Shown here: piece by piece, positions 54,606 to 64,000 of the stretch
Numbering within the stretch: position 1 is the first letter of the stretch
How the letters are laid out: each line of letters starts with the position of its first letter
From: Gymnothorax reevesii
Taxonomy: Eukaryota; Chordata; Actinopteri; Anguilliformes; Muraenidae
Length of the DNA: 64,000 nucleotides
Direction: 5' to 3'
Assembly: GCA_029721435.1 (NCBI GenBank)
Contig: CM056576.1
Location: 67,227,876-67,291,875, forward strand
Notes under the pieces: model-generated
Told to the model about the DNA's origin: nothing
The model's input: the letters and a program-made list of their open reading frames with translations, nothing else
Databases searched by the model: none
Position numbers and translations under genes: made by a program

Positions 54606-57483
54606 TAGGCTGACCACCTGTCCTGCTTTACGTTGTAGTGTACAACAATTTTACCCTTTGTCCCGCCTCATGCAAATTGGGCATCTGTCCCGCTTTTTCA
54701 TCCGACCCTGCCCCAAAAAAAAAAAAAAACATGGATACGTCCATAGGCGTAAGCTACTGAACGATTGGACATTAACAGGAGAGGAATACACGCGCTAGTC
54801 GATTGGCTGAGTCGTACGACAATCAAACTATTGACTGGTGCACGAACGCTTCCTCAACTTTGTCAACAGTCTCAAATGGGAGAGCGCGCTGCGCAGTCAT
54901 GTCTGCAGCTATGGCGAGTGTGGCCACAAAAAAGAGGAGATGTGCGTTTAATGTTGAATGGACCAAAACCTTCACTTGGTTAAGACCGGTAAATGGTGAA
55001 CCAGAAAGAGCTTTTTGCGTTTTATCCAAAAACAGTTTTTCAGTTGGGCATGGTGGTGAGTACGATGTGAAGCGACATAGTGCATGTGAGTCGCACAAAA
55101 AAAAAGCACATCACCAGGAAACATCCAAATCAGTGCAATCCTTTTTCAATAAGCCAAAAGACCCAATTGCTGACAAAGTTTCCGCAGCAGACGTAACGAA
55201 CATTTATCATTCCGTTCAGCACGCACATTCCTATCGCTCGACCGACTGCACTACAAAATTAGCCCCAGTCATCTTCCCTGACTCGGAGATAGCGAAGGAA
55301 AATATCTTGTGGCCGCACAAAAGCAACGTCTGCTGTAACCGATGTCCTTGCTCCGGCGTCAGTGGAGAGATGTATTCAAGAACTGACATCACCTATGCTC
55401 GCGGGTGGAAAGCACACGCCTTTTTTTTCAGTGGCGTCAGATGCTTCGAACCACGGTAGCACTAAGCTTTTCCCCCTGGCAGTGAGATACTGGACCCCAG
55501 ATCTTGGGTTAAAGAATAGCGTTGTTGATTTTTACGAGGATAGCGCAGAGACGTCAGAAGCAATTCACCTCCAGATAACAAACAAACTGAAAGAGAATGG
55601 CCTAAGAATGGAGATGATCTCTGCTTTCACTGCTGACAATGCAAGTGTGAACTATGGAAAGAACAAATCTGTTTATCAAAAGCTGAAGGCAGATAATGCT
55701 GGCATCATCAAGGCTAATTGTATGGCTCATGTCGTGCATAATTGTGCAAAATTTGCTGGAGACAAACTAGACATAGACATCGAAAGTACAATTAACAAGA
55801 TTTACAGTCACTTCTCATCATCTGCAAAGCGCACTGAAGAACTGAAATCATTGTTTCAATTTGTGGATCAAGAGTACCATACTGTACTGAGGCATGTGCC
55901 TACAAGATGGCTAAGTATATGGCCTGCTGTCTCAAGGCTTCATGCCAGCTGGCCCACAGTGAAGGCCTACTTTCTGTCATTAGGAGAGGAACATTGTCCA
56001 AAGGTGCTACGGAAGCTTTTTAAAAAGGATCAACACGGTGATGGGCACCCTCTTCATTTACAGGCCTATCTGTCCTTCTTCCATAATGCACTGAAGATAT
56101 TTCATGATGCCATTCTGCAGTTGGAGGGAGATAATGTGACTGTGTGTGAGTTATATGACATTCTCTCCACTCTTCAGAGAAAGCTCCAGCAGCGGCAGTC
56201 AGACTCCTTCTTTGGAGTTGAAACTAGTGCACTTCTCCAACAGTTTCCAGACTGTGAAGCAACAGCAATCAAGCAGGACTTCTCTAATTTCTACAGTACT
56301 TCACTCAGCTACCTTGACAAATGGTGTGATTTCTCAGACAGCAACTTTCACAAGCATGTGGCATTGTTAAGACTTAAGAGTAAATTCACATTCTCCCATC
56401 TCTGTGATGTGGTGGAGATCCTCCAGATGAGAGATACACTAAACATGGATGAACTCTACGGGGAATACTGTGTGATTTTGCCACGCCAGCAAGAGGTGGT
56501 AAAAAGAACAGTTCCTGTTGTGGAGAAGTGGTCGACTATGCTCCAAGGCACAAACACACCAAATTTGACCGTATTCGGATCCTTTCTCTTTAGCATCCCT
56601 GTGACAAATGCACATGTGGAAAGATTGTTTTCACTGATGACTGCAGCATGGACTGACCAACGAAACCGGTGCTCTGTGGATCTTATCAAGAGTGAGATTC
56701 AAGTCAAGAGCAACTTTGGATATAGCTGCACAGAGTTCTACAGCTATGCATTGAAAGAGAAAACTCTCCTGGATGCAGTATGGTCAGACAACAAGTATAA
56801 ATTCAAGAAGAAGAACAATTAAGGTGAGATGAACATTCTTTATGTAAAATTTAGAACATATATTTGTGGTCCTCTTGCTACATTAGGTTTTAATATTTGG
56901 CTGGTTTGCTGCTATCTATGTGTTTCAGAATAGAGCTATCCATGGTTCTGGGAGAGTGGGAGATGTTGGCCTGGTACCATCTGGATTTCTGGATTGTCCT
57001 GACACATAAGCAAACTGTGTCTGTTGCTTGATGGCAGGATTTTTCTTTTCTTTTTTTATCTCATAGCAATCCTTATCAAAATGATTTTCCTTATTTGGAC
57101 TCATAGTTAAATGTCTTACAGGCAAGCCCTAAATATTGTGTACTATAGGCTATAGCCTATGACTTATATTTTGTTGAAATTTAATAGGCTAGGCCTAATA
57201 TTTTTTGTATGCCTTTTATTTTAATTTGATTCACTGAAAGCATATTTTATAATGCCTGGTCCTTTGAACTTTTGACTTAGTTGATAGCCCCAATAAAGGC
57301 AAGATGTTTCAAAATTAGTGTTTTGTCTTGTATGCCTAGCCTATCCCTTAAGCTGTCGAAACTGTGGGCTATATTTTGGTTCAGGTAGTGTCTTAAGTTT
57401 AAAGTTATTGCGTCTGTCCCACATTGTCCCACTTAACCATGCTACTTGTCCCACATTTTATCAGTCTGGAGGTGGTCTCCTTA
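54606..57483 (+). mobile_element. hAT transposon, near-complete, inside the LINE
   Basis: A 2878-bp element with a perfect 8-bp duplication ACTACAAC (54598-54605, 57484-57491). Termini TAGGCTGACCACCTG and the complement of TAAGGAGACCACCTC. It holds one transposase gene. It is the youngest layer of the nest at 52246-59927. Confidence 0.9.
54899..56822 (+). pseudogene. hAT transposase with one frameshift
   Basis: Starts at ATG 54899 (MSAAMASVATKKRRCAFNVE) and reads to about 55300, where a one-base shift occurs (GAAGGAAAATA). The rest is open to TAA at 56822. The N-terminus has a BED-like finger (AFCVLSKNSFSVGHGGE...KRHSACESH) with one expected Cys replaced by Ser (CVLS for C..C). The core has the RNase H-fold features of hAT enzymes: VASDASNHG (first Asp region), AFTADNASVN (second) and the CMAHVVHNCAKF motif. 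The C-terminus carries the dimerisation segment SIPVTNAHVERLFSLMTAAW with the conserved catalytic-type Glu. Total would be about 640 residues, normal for the family. Only the shift and the finger change count against activity. Confidence 0.87.
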
Positions 57484-58432
57484 ACTACAACCCATGCAAT
57501 AGGTTGGCTCTGAAAAATTTATTAAGGATACAGGGACAGAACAGACATAAAGTGGTGTGGTGTGCAGATTTCAATGCTCACAGTACATTATGGGGGGGTC
57601 TGCACACTGATGCAAATGGAAGAGTAATTGAGGAGTTGATGGAGGAAAGGGATTTGGTCTGCTTGAATGATGGGAGAGGAACGAGAGTAAACATAACAGC
57701 AGGCACTGAGTCAGCATTAGATATAACATTAGTGTCTAATCATTTAGCCGGAATCAGCATTTGGGAAGTGTGGACAGATACAACAGTAGGCAGCGATCAC
57801 TACCCTGTCTCATGCACAATAGGAGAAAAGGTTGAAGTAAATTCAGATGGTGGAATCCCAAAATGGATATTTGGAAAAGCAGATTGGAATAAGTTCTTGA
57901 AGTTGAGTGAAGAAACACTGGAAAGGATTGACATGCTTGCAGATATTGATGAAGTTAATACTCAGGTAACTTCATCGATTATTATGGCAGCAGTTGGATC
58001 TAGTCCCAGGAGTAAAAACAGGAAGAACAGAAAGCTAGTACCATGGTGGACTGAGCAGTGTTGTCAGGCTGTAAAGGACAGGAATAGAGCATTCAGACTA
58101 GTTAGAAGAACCCATAATATGCAGGATCTGATTCAGTATAAGAAGGAACAAGCGGTGGTTAGAAGAACAGTGCGTCAAGCTAAGAGCTAGTTGGAGAAGC
58201 TTTTGTGATAAAATGGGAAGAACAACACCTGTGGGAGAAGTATGGGGAATGATAAGGAGGATGGGAGGAGACAGTAGGGAATGGGACTATCCAGCGATGA
58301 TATCTGAGGAGGAAACAGCATCTGTAACAGGGATAAGGCAGAGGTCATGGTCAAGGCATTTGCAAAAATACACAGTTCTGAGAATTTGTCAGAAGAGGGG
58401 AGAATGAGAAGGGAAGGAATCAGTATCATATA

Positions 58433-59170
58433 ATGAAAGAATATTGTAGTTTCTTACAGATTTACACAGATGGTGCTAAAATGCCAGAATCAGGAGTGAC
58501 AGGGTTTGGGGTGGCATTACCAGAAAAAGGTACTGGAATAAACAGAAGAACTTCAAATCATCTGGGTGTTTATACAGTGGAGATGTTGGCTGTGCTGGTT
58601 GCATTACGTTGGGTGGAAATGACTAGGCAAAGTAAAGTGTTGATTTGCTCAGACTCATCTTCAGTCCTAGCAAGCATAAGATCTCTGCATTCAAATAGCC
58701 GTCAGGATATGCTATATGAAGTTCTAGAGTCAGTTACTGGAATAACTCAAAACGGGGGTCAGGTAAAATTTCTGTGGGTACCTTCACATGTAGGGGTGAG
58801 GGGTAATGAGAGGGCGGACGAATTGGCAAAGAGGGCTTTAAAGAAAGGAAATGTTGAAATGCAAGTAAGTATCAGTAAAGCAGATACTAAATGTGTAATC
58901 TGGGAAAAAACAAACCATATGTGGCAAGAAAGATGGAATAGAGAAATGAAAGGTAGACATCTGTATTCCATTCAAAAGAGTGTCAAAGTTAATAGGGTAG
59001 GTAGTGGGCACAGGACTGAGGAAATTGTACTGATCAGATTATGGTTGGGGCACTGTGCACTGAATAAAACATTGAAATTAGTGGGAAAACACCAGACGGG
59101 ATTGTGTAATGGGTGTCAGGAGGAGGAGGAGTCTGTGGAGCATGTGATTTTGAAATGTAAGCAGTATTAA
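58433..59170 (+). pseudogene. LINE RNase H domain and C-terminal zinc region
   Basis: A 245-codon frame to TAA. RNase H motifs in order: YTDGAKMPESGVTGFG (first Asp), YTVEMLAVLVAL (Glu), ICSDSSSVLASI (second Asp) and VPSHVGVRGNERADELAK (His/Asp). The end has CNGCQEEEESVEHVILKC, the CCHC-like region that closes I-type LINE proteins. In a full element the reverse transcriptase would come directly before; here only about 25 bases separate it from the pre-reverse-transcriptase linker. It may begin a little before 58433, as no natural start is expected mid-protein. Confidence 0.87.
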
Positions 59171-59932
59171 ACTCAGAGAGAAGTGATGAGGAATACACTG
59201 AGGGAGTTAGGGGTGCAGGAATTCACATTAAAAGGATTATTGAGTATAAGTGAGGGAGCACGGGTGAGGGCACTGTTAGTTTTCTTAAGGGAGACAGGGA
59301 TTTTTGTGAGGATATGATGGATCAGCAGGGATAGGGTGATAAGGTAGGTGAAATGGATAGGGAGTATTGGTAGGGAGTGGGGCTAAGATGTAGGTTTTTT
59401 TTTTTTTTGAAGGGATTGAGATAGTAAATCTACCGTCTGATCCACACTCCGGAGCAGAAGGTGGCGGTAATGCACCATTAAGCTGGATTCAAACCGCCAA
59501 TAAACAAAAAGAAGAAGAACACTACTCTTGTCAGAACGTTGATCAATATTTCTTTGTGCAGAGCTCGTCGTATGCCATAGATTATTGTTTTACTTCTACT
59601 GGGTAGTCCGACTTTGATTCTTGCCACTGCCCTTTTGTACAGATTTTTGTCTTTCTGGATTTTGACCTATTTTTGTATGACCACGAGTTTTGTGTTTGGA
59701 TGCCCTGTGTATGACCATTGGTTTTGCCCATCGACTACGACTTTTTGCCTATCGTTTTTGTACCTCTGTTTTACAGGTTCTGACCCCTGCCTGTCTAGCC
59801 GATACTGCTTTTGGATTTCGTATTGTGGCTTGGCAATTTCTGTGTATTTTGGTTTTGACTTGGACTCCATTAAAGACGTTTTTTGGATTACGCTGTCTTG
59901 CGAGTGGTTCCTGAACGGTACCTCACACCAGG

Positions 59933-60647
59933 TTGCAGTTGAATACATGTCTTGTTCTTGTTTATTCCAGTAACTCTTCAATGCAAACAAAGTTTGGTGG
60001 GCCTGAATGAAATTTATTCATGAATGATATGTAGGTACAGATAATCTGACCGGCCTTTGGGGTCAGGAGGTCAAGGTTCATACGTAAACTGCATATTTTA
60101 TGTATGCGTGTGAAGTCACATGCTTTAAAACTGCTGGTAGTGCAACATATGAGTGTGTATGCCACTGTGTTGTTCACATACATGAATTATAGTTGACAGT
60201 TGGCCAGGTAGGTTTGGATAACTCTTTTTTTTTTTTTTCCCCCTTTATAAATAAAATCATTTTTTTAAAGCTGCATTTTTTATTTACTCTGGTTATCTTT
60301 GTCTAATATTAAAATGTGTTTGATCTGAAGCATGAGACTGAGAAGAACTACTTTACAGATCAATCCACAAAAGAACATTGCTGAAGGATGTCAAAAAAAG
60401 AAGAGTTGAACATCAGCAGTAAAAATAAAAATTTAGATCAAAATTTGTGGAAAGAAAAATAATGAAAACGGTTTTCAGCCTTTGTCAAGTGTTTATGGTG
60501 TCCTCTTCGCAGGCTGCAATTTTTTTTCTGTACCGTTGATGCATCGCAATTTCAAAGACTGGGCACTACAGCTTTTCATTGTTGAAGAGAGATTAATGAT
60601 TCCCAGTGATAATTACTGTGAATGCCCTCCTGAAATGAGGAAAATTA
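59933..60647. other. no gene seen
   Basis: AT-rich flank between the nested block and a small MITE, with T runs near 60225-60240. No supported coding sequence. Confidence 0.5.
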
Positions 60648-60813
60648 AGGTGCTTTCACACCGAATGCAAAAAGATTTTTTCGTACGACAGATTGCATTC
60701 AAAGTCAATGCTAAGATGCGAATACACGCTTTTTTGCAAGTATTCACGTCTTTGCATTGACATTGAAATCTGTCGTGCGAAAAATTCATTTCGCGTCCGG
60801 TGTGAAAGCGACT
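60648..60813. mobile_element. 166-bp TTA-flanked MITE
   Basis: Termini AGGTGCTTTCACACCGAATG and the complement of AGTCGCTTTCACACCGGACG, flanked by TTA (60645-60647, 60814-60816). Internal CGTACGACAGATTGCATTC recurs inverted near the right end. It belongs with the element at 47122-48095. Confidence 0.85.
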
Positions 60814-61195
60814 TTAGAATGTTAAATACATTGGCATGCAAGCTATAACATTATAGATATCGATGTCTCTTTATCTTGCTAGCTAGCTAGCCAAATAGCT
60901 CGCTCGCGAGTATTCCATTGTGAGCGAACTGCAGCCTTTTTAGCTCGCTAGCCAGTTGGCTATGTAGCTAAATACAGTGGCGTGCTAGCTATGTGCGACA
61001 GCTGCGTTTAACTCGCTCAGTTCGTGAGCTAGTAGGGGGGTACTTTTATGAGTCGGCGTCTCTTCTCGTGCGGTTTCCATGGGAAAGCAGCAGGCGAGGC
61101 CAGCATCATATGCGGAAGTGGGCGTGACGTATGGAGCTGACGCTGTGACGTAGTGGAGCTCCACTCCTTCATGCGTCTGCAGCTAGACCCATTTG

Positions 61196-61276
61196 AGTTA
61201 CGTTGCCACGATAAATCTAAGATCATCCGGTTACGTTGTCATGACATCTTGGCGTCGTAAGTGTGTTAGCTGGGAT
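61196..61276 (+). repeat. 81-bp direct repeat, second copy
   Basis: Partner of 20-100. Just upstream (61120-61155) are two TGACGTA cAMP-response-like half sites in a GC-richer stretch that could be promoter sequence. Confidence 0.6.
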
Positions 61277-61655
61277 CGTCTTATGCCACTGAGTCAACAG
61301 TTTATGTTGCTGTTTTTACAGTTTCGGTAGCAGGGTTTAATTTTTCTGTTGCTATTTCCGCGATTAATGTGTGCATTTCAAAGTTTTTGAGTGCAGAGAC
61401 TATGTTTTCTTTGGTAGGCCTGAACGATAGCTAAAAGAAACTGGTGAGCCTAGTCGGGCTGAACGGCCTTTTCTCGCCACTCGTTATGTTATGTTATTGC
61501 AGTAGTCTAATTTAATACAACAGGGAAAATGTTGTAGTCTAATTCACAATTTCTCCCAAACATATATCCCACTTGGACAATGAAAAACAAAGTCCGGATC
61601 TACAAGCCGTCAAGTTCTACAGGCAACATAGCGCTGTCAAGAAAAGCAAACATTG
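61277..61655. other. no gene seen
   Basis: AT-rich sequence. The stretch GGGCTGAACGGCCTTTTCTC followed by TGTTATGTTA (about 61460-61500) looks like the tail of a retroposon, but I cannot name it. Confidence 0.35.
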
Positions 61656-61663
61656 CTTAGGAG

Positions 61664-62402
61664 CTGTGGCGTCTCTGGAAGTGATAATTGGTGGGGCCGG
61701 GACCATGCCTTTGCGTCAATGATTGTTCCTGGCTTGTACTCAGTTATATTCCGTCATTAACACGTTTTCCAATTATTACAATAATCCTCTGGTGATCGAA
61801 GTTACGGGTTCTCTCTCCATGCGATCTATTGATGACTAAATAATGGGATAAATTCAGATCAGAAAAATTATTCAACGCTTTATGAAAGACAAACTGCTCT
61901 CAAACGTCTGTGCTACCTTTTCACACATCAAGTGATTTATCTGTCGCTTCATGATCATTTTGTTTAAATAAAATAAAAGACAATTTGAAACGTCTGTGTG
62001 CAATTCTGAATAACGCTGATTTAAATGCACAAAATTACGCGTTCAGATTAATGATTGTCGCCGTACCGAAATGTACTGTACCGTACTGGCGTGTTCTCAG
62101 AGTGAATCTATTGCTCGGTCCCTCAAGCAAGTTACATGTCGCGACTGCAACTATTAAAGCAAATTCAACCAATCCACGCAAATTTCTCGCGGACAAAAAA
62201 TAAATCGCCAAGACATTGCAACTTTCATTGCCACTTTTTGAAAAAGTTACCGCAAAAAATCAATAAAACAATAAAAAAGCCAGGAAAATCCTGGAAGGAT
62301 TGTTTGTCAATTATGCAAATGATTGTGTGCAAGTCAGGATGAGTAATTTTTTTAAAGGGGAGCTCTGGGCCCCAACAATCTTCAGTCCTAGAGACGCCCC
62401 TG
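61664..62402. mobile_element. hAT non-autonomous element B
   Basis: A perfect 8-bp duplication CTTAGGAG (61656-61663, 62403-62410) and hAT-type termini CTGTGGCGTCTCTGG and the complement of CAGGGGCGTCTCTAGG. The interior is partly shared with element A (46461-47030). Open frames inside are not protein-like. Confidence 0.87.
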
Positions 62403-62410
62403 CTTAGGAG

Positions 62411-63658
62411 AAAATTTTTTTGAGGCGATGGCATATTATTCACAAATTCACAGGCGCATATTAATTCATCAAAACAAAACTCACTAACCACTACAAACAG
62501 TTCAGTAAATTGCAGGACGGTATCACTCGGTTCCATTCGTATTATGAACAAAGCGTGTGCTTGGCTATTTTGTCGAAAAAAAAAGTTCATATTAACAGCA
62601 TTTTTAGTGAATTTGTCAATGAACAAAAGATTTCTCCCATCAGCCTCCTAATGTTTCTGGTCCTGCTAGTCTCCTTCACCAACAACTGGAGTCTGAAGTT
62701 GGACTCTTCAGTCGTTGTTAAGTTCTATGGTCAGAATCAGTTGCTACATGACTCCAGATCTGGTTCACCGAAGTCAGACTGCAGTAACAGGTGAACGAAT
62801 CTGGGAATGAATCTGATTAAGGATCTGAATCGAAGCACCCATGTCCCTAAAAGGAACTGCAATTGCTAGGACTTTCTTATACATTGAGGGTCTCTTGTTC
62901 TACGCTTATACAAGCAAAAACCACACATGTGGGAGCAGAGTCAAATCAAATGGACCAATCTCAGGCAGTGCGTTACAAAAAAATTGGAATTCGTGATGGC
63001 GGCTTCCATGTCATAGATGACTCTTGCATAAATATTGGTTTTTCATGTCACTTGAGACAAATAATGATCGTATATGATATATATATATATATATTTTTTG
63101 CTAGGGGTTGAAAATAAGGGACTGTGCCAGAATCCAGAATTAGACGGAGGACTTGCAGCCATGTGCACGGCATGTATTATCCCATAACTTTATCCATAAT
63201 GAAGCTAACAAATAAACAAACAAAAAACAACTGACCTCCTTGATGGAGGTTGCAATGAATTATTACCAGAAAAAATTTGTTTTGTTTATTGACTTTTAAG
63301 AAAATTTTAGAGAACATTACGACAGGCAACATTTCCACGAAACCCATGGTTTTCATTTAGTTTCAATCTGTTACCATGGTTTTGGGGGAAGTTGATAAAT
63401 CTGTCAAGTTTCTCAGAAAACCCTCAGGTTTAAGGCGGTTGTTTTCAAACAATACTAAAGAATGGTATTGGAAAAGGTTTTAGAATGCTTAGTCAGAGGG
63501 TGTTTTAGGTCTCAATGGGTTAAACAATAATGCAGGGAATATGCAAAATGTTTCAAGAATGCACAAGATAAAACATTTTATCAAACCCAAGACTGTCCAA
63601 TTTCATAAATAAAAAGAACCGACAAATACAGCTGTTTTTGGTTTGATGGTCCGCATTA
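62411..63658. other. no gene seen; TA microsatellite
   Basis: Unique-looking AT-rich DNA with a TA repeat at about 63075-63095. It is probably the 3' flank of the host gene at the right edge. Confidence 0.5.
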
Positions 63659-63664
63659 TTTATT
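63659..63664 (-). terminator. AATAAA poly(A) signal of edge gene
   Basis: AATAAA on the minus strand, about 180 bases after the stop codon at 63843-63845. Position and orientation fit the 3' end of the gene entering from the right. Confidence 0.6.
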
Positions 63665-63842
63665 AATTCTGCTCATGTAATTGAAAATCATCCCATCATC
63701 TTCACTTCTTAGTGGCACCAGGTGCCTCCGGGGACCTGTGAAATGTAGAGCTAGTTGTTCCGTAGCTCCTTGCCCCAGTCTTGGGGTAGAGGTGTGGCGG
63801 TTTCACTTTGCACAAGAAGCCTCTGATTTGTCCTAGCAGGTC

Positions 63843-63998
63843 TCAGTCACCTATGACGGGGGTGAGTTTTAATCGGCTCTCGAGGCTTGGGTTACTGGTG
63901 TAGCTAGGGGACTGTGGGTCAGCACTGAAGTACAGTGTGGAGCTGGATTCAGTGGGACAGAAGTTGGGTTCAGGGATGTCCTCAAAAACTGATTTACC
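63843..63998 (-). CDS. C-terminal exon of a probable host gene, cut by the window edge
   Basis: 52 codons open from the window edge to TGA at 63843-63845 on the minus strand. They read SVFEDIPEPNFCPTESSSTL, then a Ser/Pro/Tyr-rich stretch and a LESRLKLTPVIGD end. Composition is that of a low-complexity but genuine protein tail, unlike any repeat here. AG at 63999-64000 could be a splice acceptor, or the exon could continue. A poly(A) signal lies downstream. I do not recognise the protein. Other frames of this stretch contain stops or less protein-like sequence. Confidence 0.55.
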   Translation of the reverse strand, partial: GKSVFEDIPEPNFCPTESSSTLYFSADPQSPSYTSNPSLESRLKLTPVIGD

Positions 63999-64000
63999 CT

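Larger units (their letters stand above)
54216..58407 (+). pseudogene. LINE endonuclease and linker, interrupted by hAT transposon
   Basis: An apurinic-type endonuclease in two parts. The left part (54216-54605) has LLQWNARSL, CVQETWLKP and an in-frame TGA at 54564-54566. After the hAT insertion (54606-57483 plus duplication) the same frame resumes at 57492 with VVWCADFNAHSTLWGG, SALDITLVSN and the catalytic-type GSDHYPVSC. The reading register across the insertion is exact. A frameshift near 58188 precedes the linker that normally leads into reverse transcriptase (MGRTTPVGEVWGMIRRMGGD). The frame ends at 58407 and no reverse transcriptase follows. Confidence 0.85.
52987..59519 (+). mobile_element. 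RNase H-bearing LINE (I/Nimb-like), full 5' end, internally deleted
   Basis: Flanked by a perfect 15-bp target duplication CACTACTCTTGTCAG (52972-52986, 59520-59534). It begins GGGTTTTCTGC and ends in a GAAGAAGAA-type tail after CGCCAATAAACAAAAA. Order: ORF1 with zinc knuckles, endonuclease (split by an hAT transposon), RNase H. The reverse transcriptase is missing. Without the hAT insertion it is about 3.65 kb, short for this type. ORF1 knuckles plus C-terminal RNase H fit the I/Nimb group. Confidence 0.9.
52246..59927 (+). repeat. solo LTR split by a LINE
   Basis: TGTCATGGTTCTGG...GAACGGTACCTCACA with a perfect 5-bp duplication CCAGG (52241-52245, 59928-59932). Without the LINE (52987-59534) it is about 1134 bp. 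It has a TATA-like TGTATATATTAGG near 52946 and an ATTAAA near 59868. No internal retroviral genes are present, so LTR-LTR recombination is implied. It is unrelated to the Gmr1-like LTRs above. Confidence 0.85.

Noticed and set aside
62225..62626. 133-codon minus-strand frame
   Set aside because: It spans the right end of the hAT element and its target duplication, so it cannot be an old gene.

Overview
The window reads as teleost fish genomic DNA. The repeat families are those typical of fish (Gmr1-like Ty3/gypsy LTR elements, Tc1-like elements, hAT and PIF/Harbinger relatives, an RNase H-bearing LINE, a tRNA-derived SINE), coding fragments carry introns, and nothing resembles bacterial gene organisation. 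The species cannot be named from the sequence. By length the window is mostly mobile DNA, with a few short stretches that could belong to host genes.

Layout. 1-3370: low-repeat DNA with a candidate two-exon small gene (1661-3032) and a poly(A) signal. 3380-16690: a CCAGCAT-type minisatellite split by a 5'-truncated LINE that carries a nearly intact gypsy element (4506-10526, minus), and by two sister PIF/Harbinger-like elements (11015-13247 and 13331-16596). Each sister carries a different Tc1-type insertion. 17609-23673: gypsy element 2 (plus). 23692-24021: a TA-flanked MITE. 24533-26566: a 37-38 bp minisatellite, then a large foldback. 26834-28573: the two convergent genes of a PIF/Harbinger transposon, both broken. 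29549-30641: a MITE, a SINE and a repeat fragment. 31111-40000: a pogo-like transposase gene with apparent introns, split by gypsy element 3 (32216-38247) and smaller insertions. 39995-44820: a long inverted duplication whose inner breakpoint lies in a gypsy LTR and whose spacer holds candidate host 5' exons. 44824-49233: MITEs (one piggyBac-like, one hAT, one TTA-type), a LINE C-terminal fragment, a candidate host exon and a complete SINE. 51387-59927: a Tc1-like fragment beside a solo LTR, which contains a LINE, which contains an hAT transposon. 60648-64000: two more non-autonomous elements and, at the right edge on the minus strand, the last coding exon of a probable host gene.

Common threads. 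The three gypsy elements and one solo LTR are one family. Integrase lies before reverse transcriptase, the Gag has a SCAN-like capsid region, the primer site matches tRNA-Pro, and all four insertions have 4-bp target duplications. Six of their seven complete LTRs carry an exact match to the CTCF core consensus. Nesting and target duplications give a relative history: the LTR copy at 41128 came before the inverted duplication; the pogo gene came before gypsy 3; the solo LTR came before the LINE, which came before the hAT.
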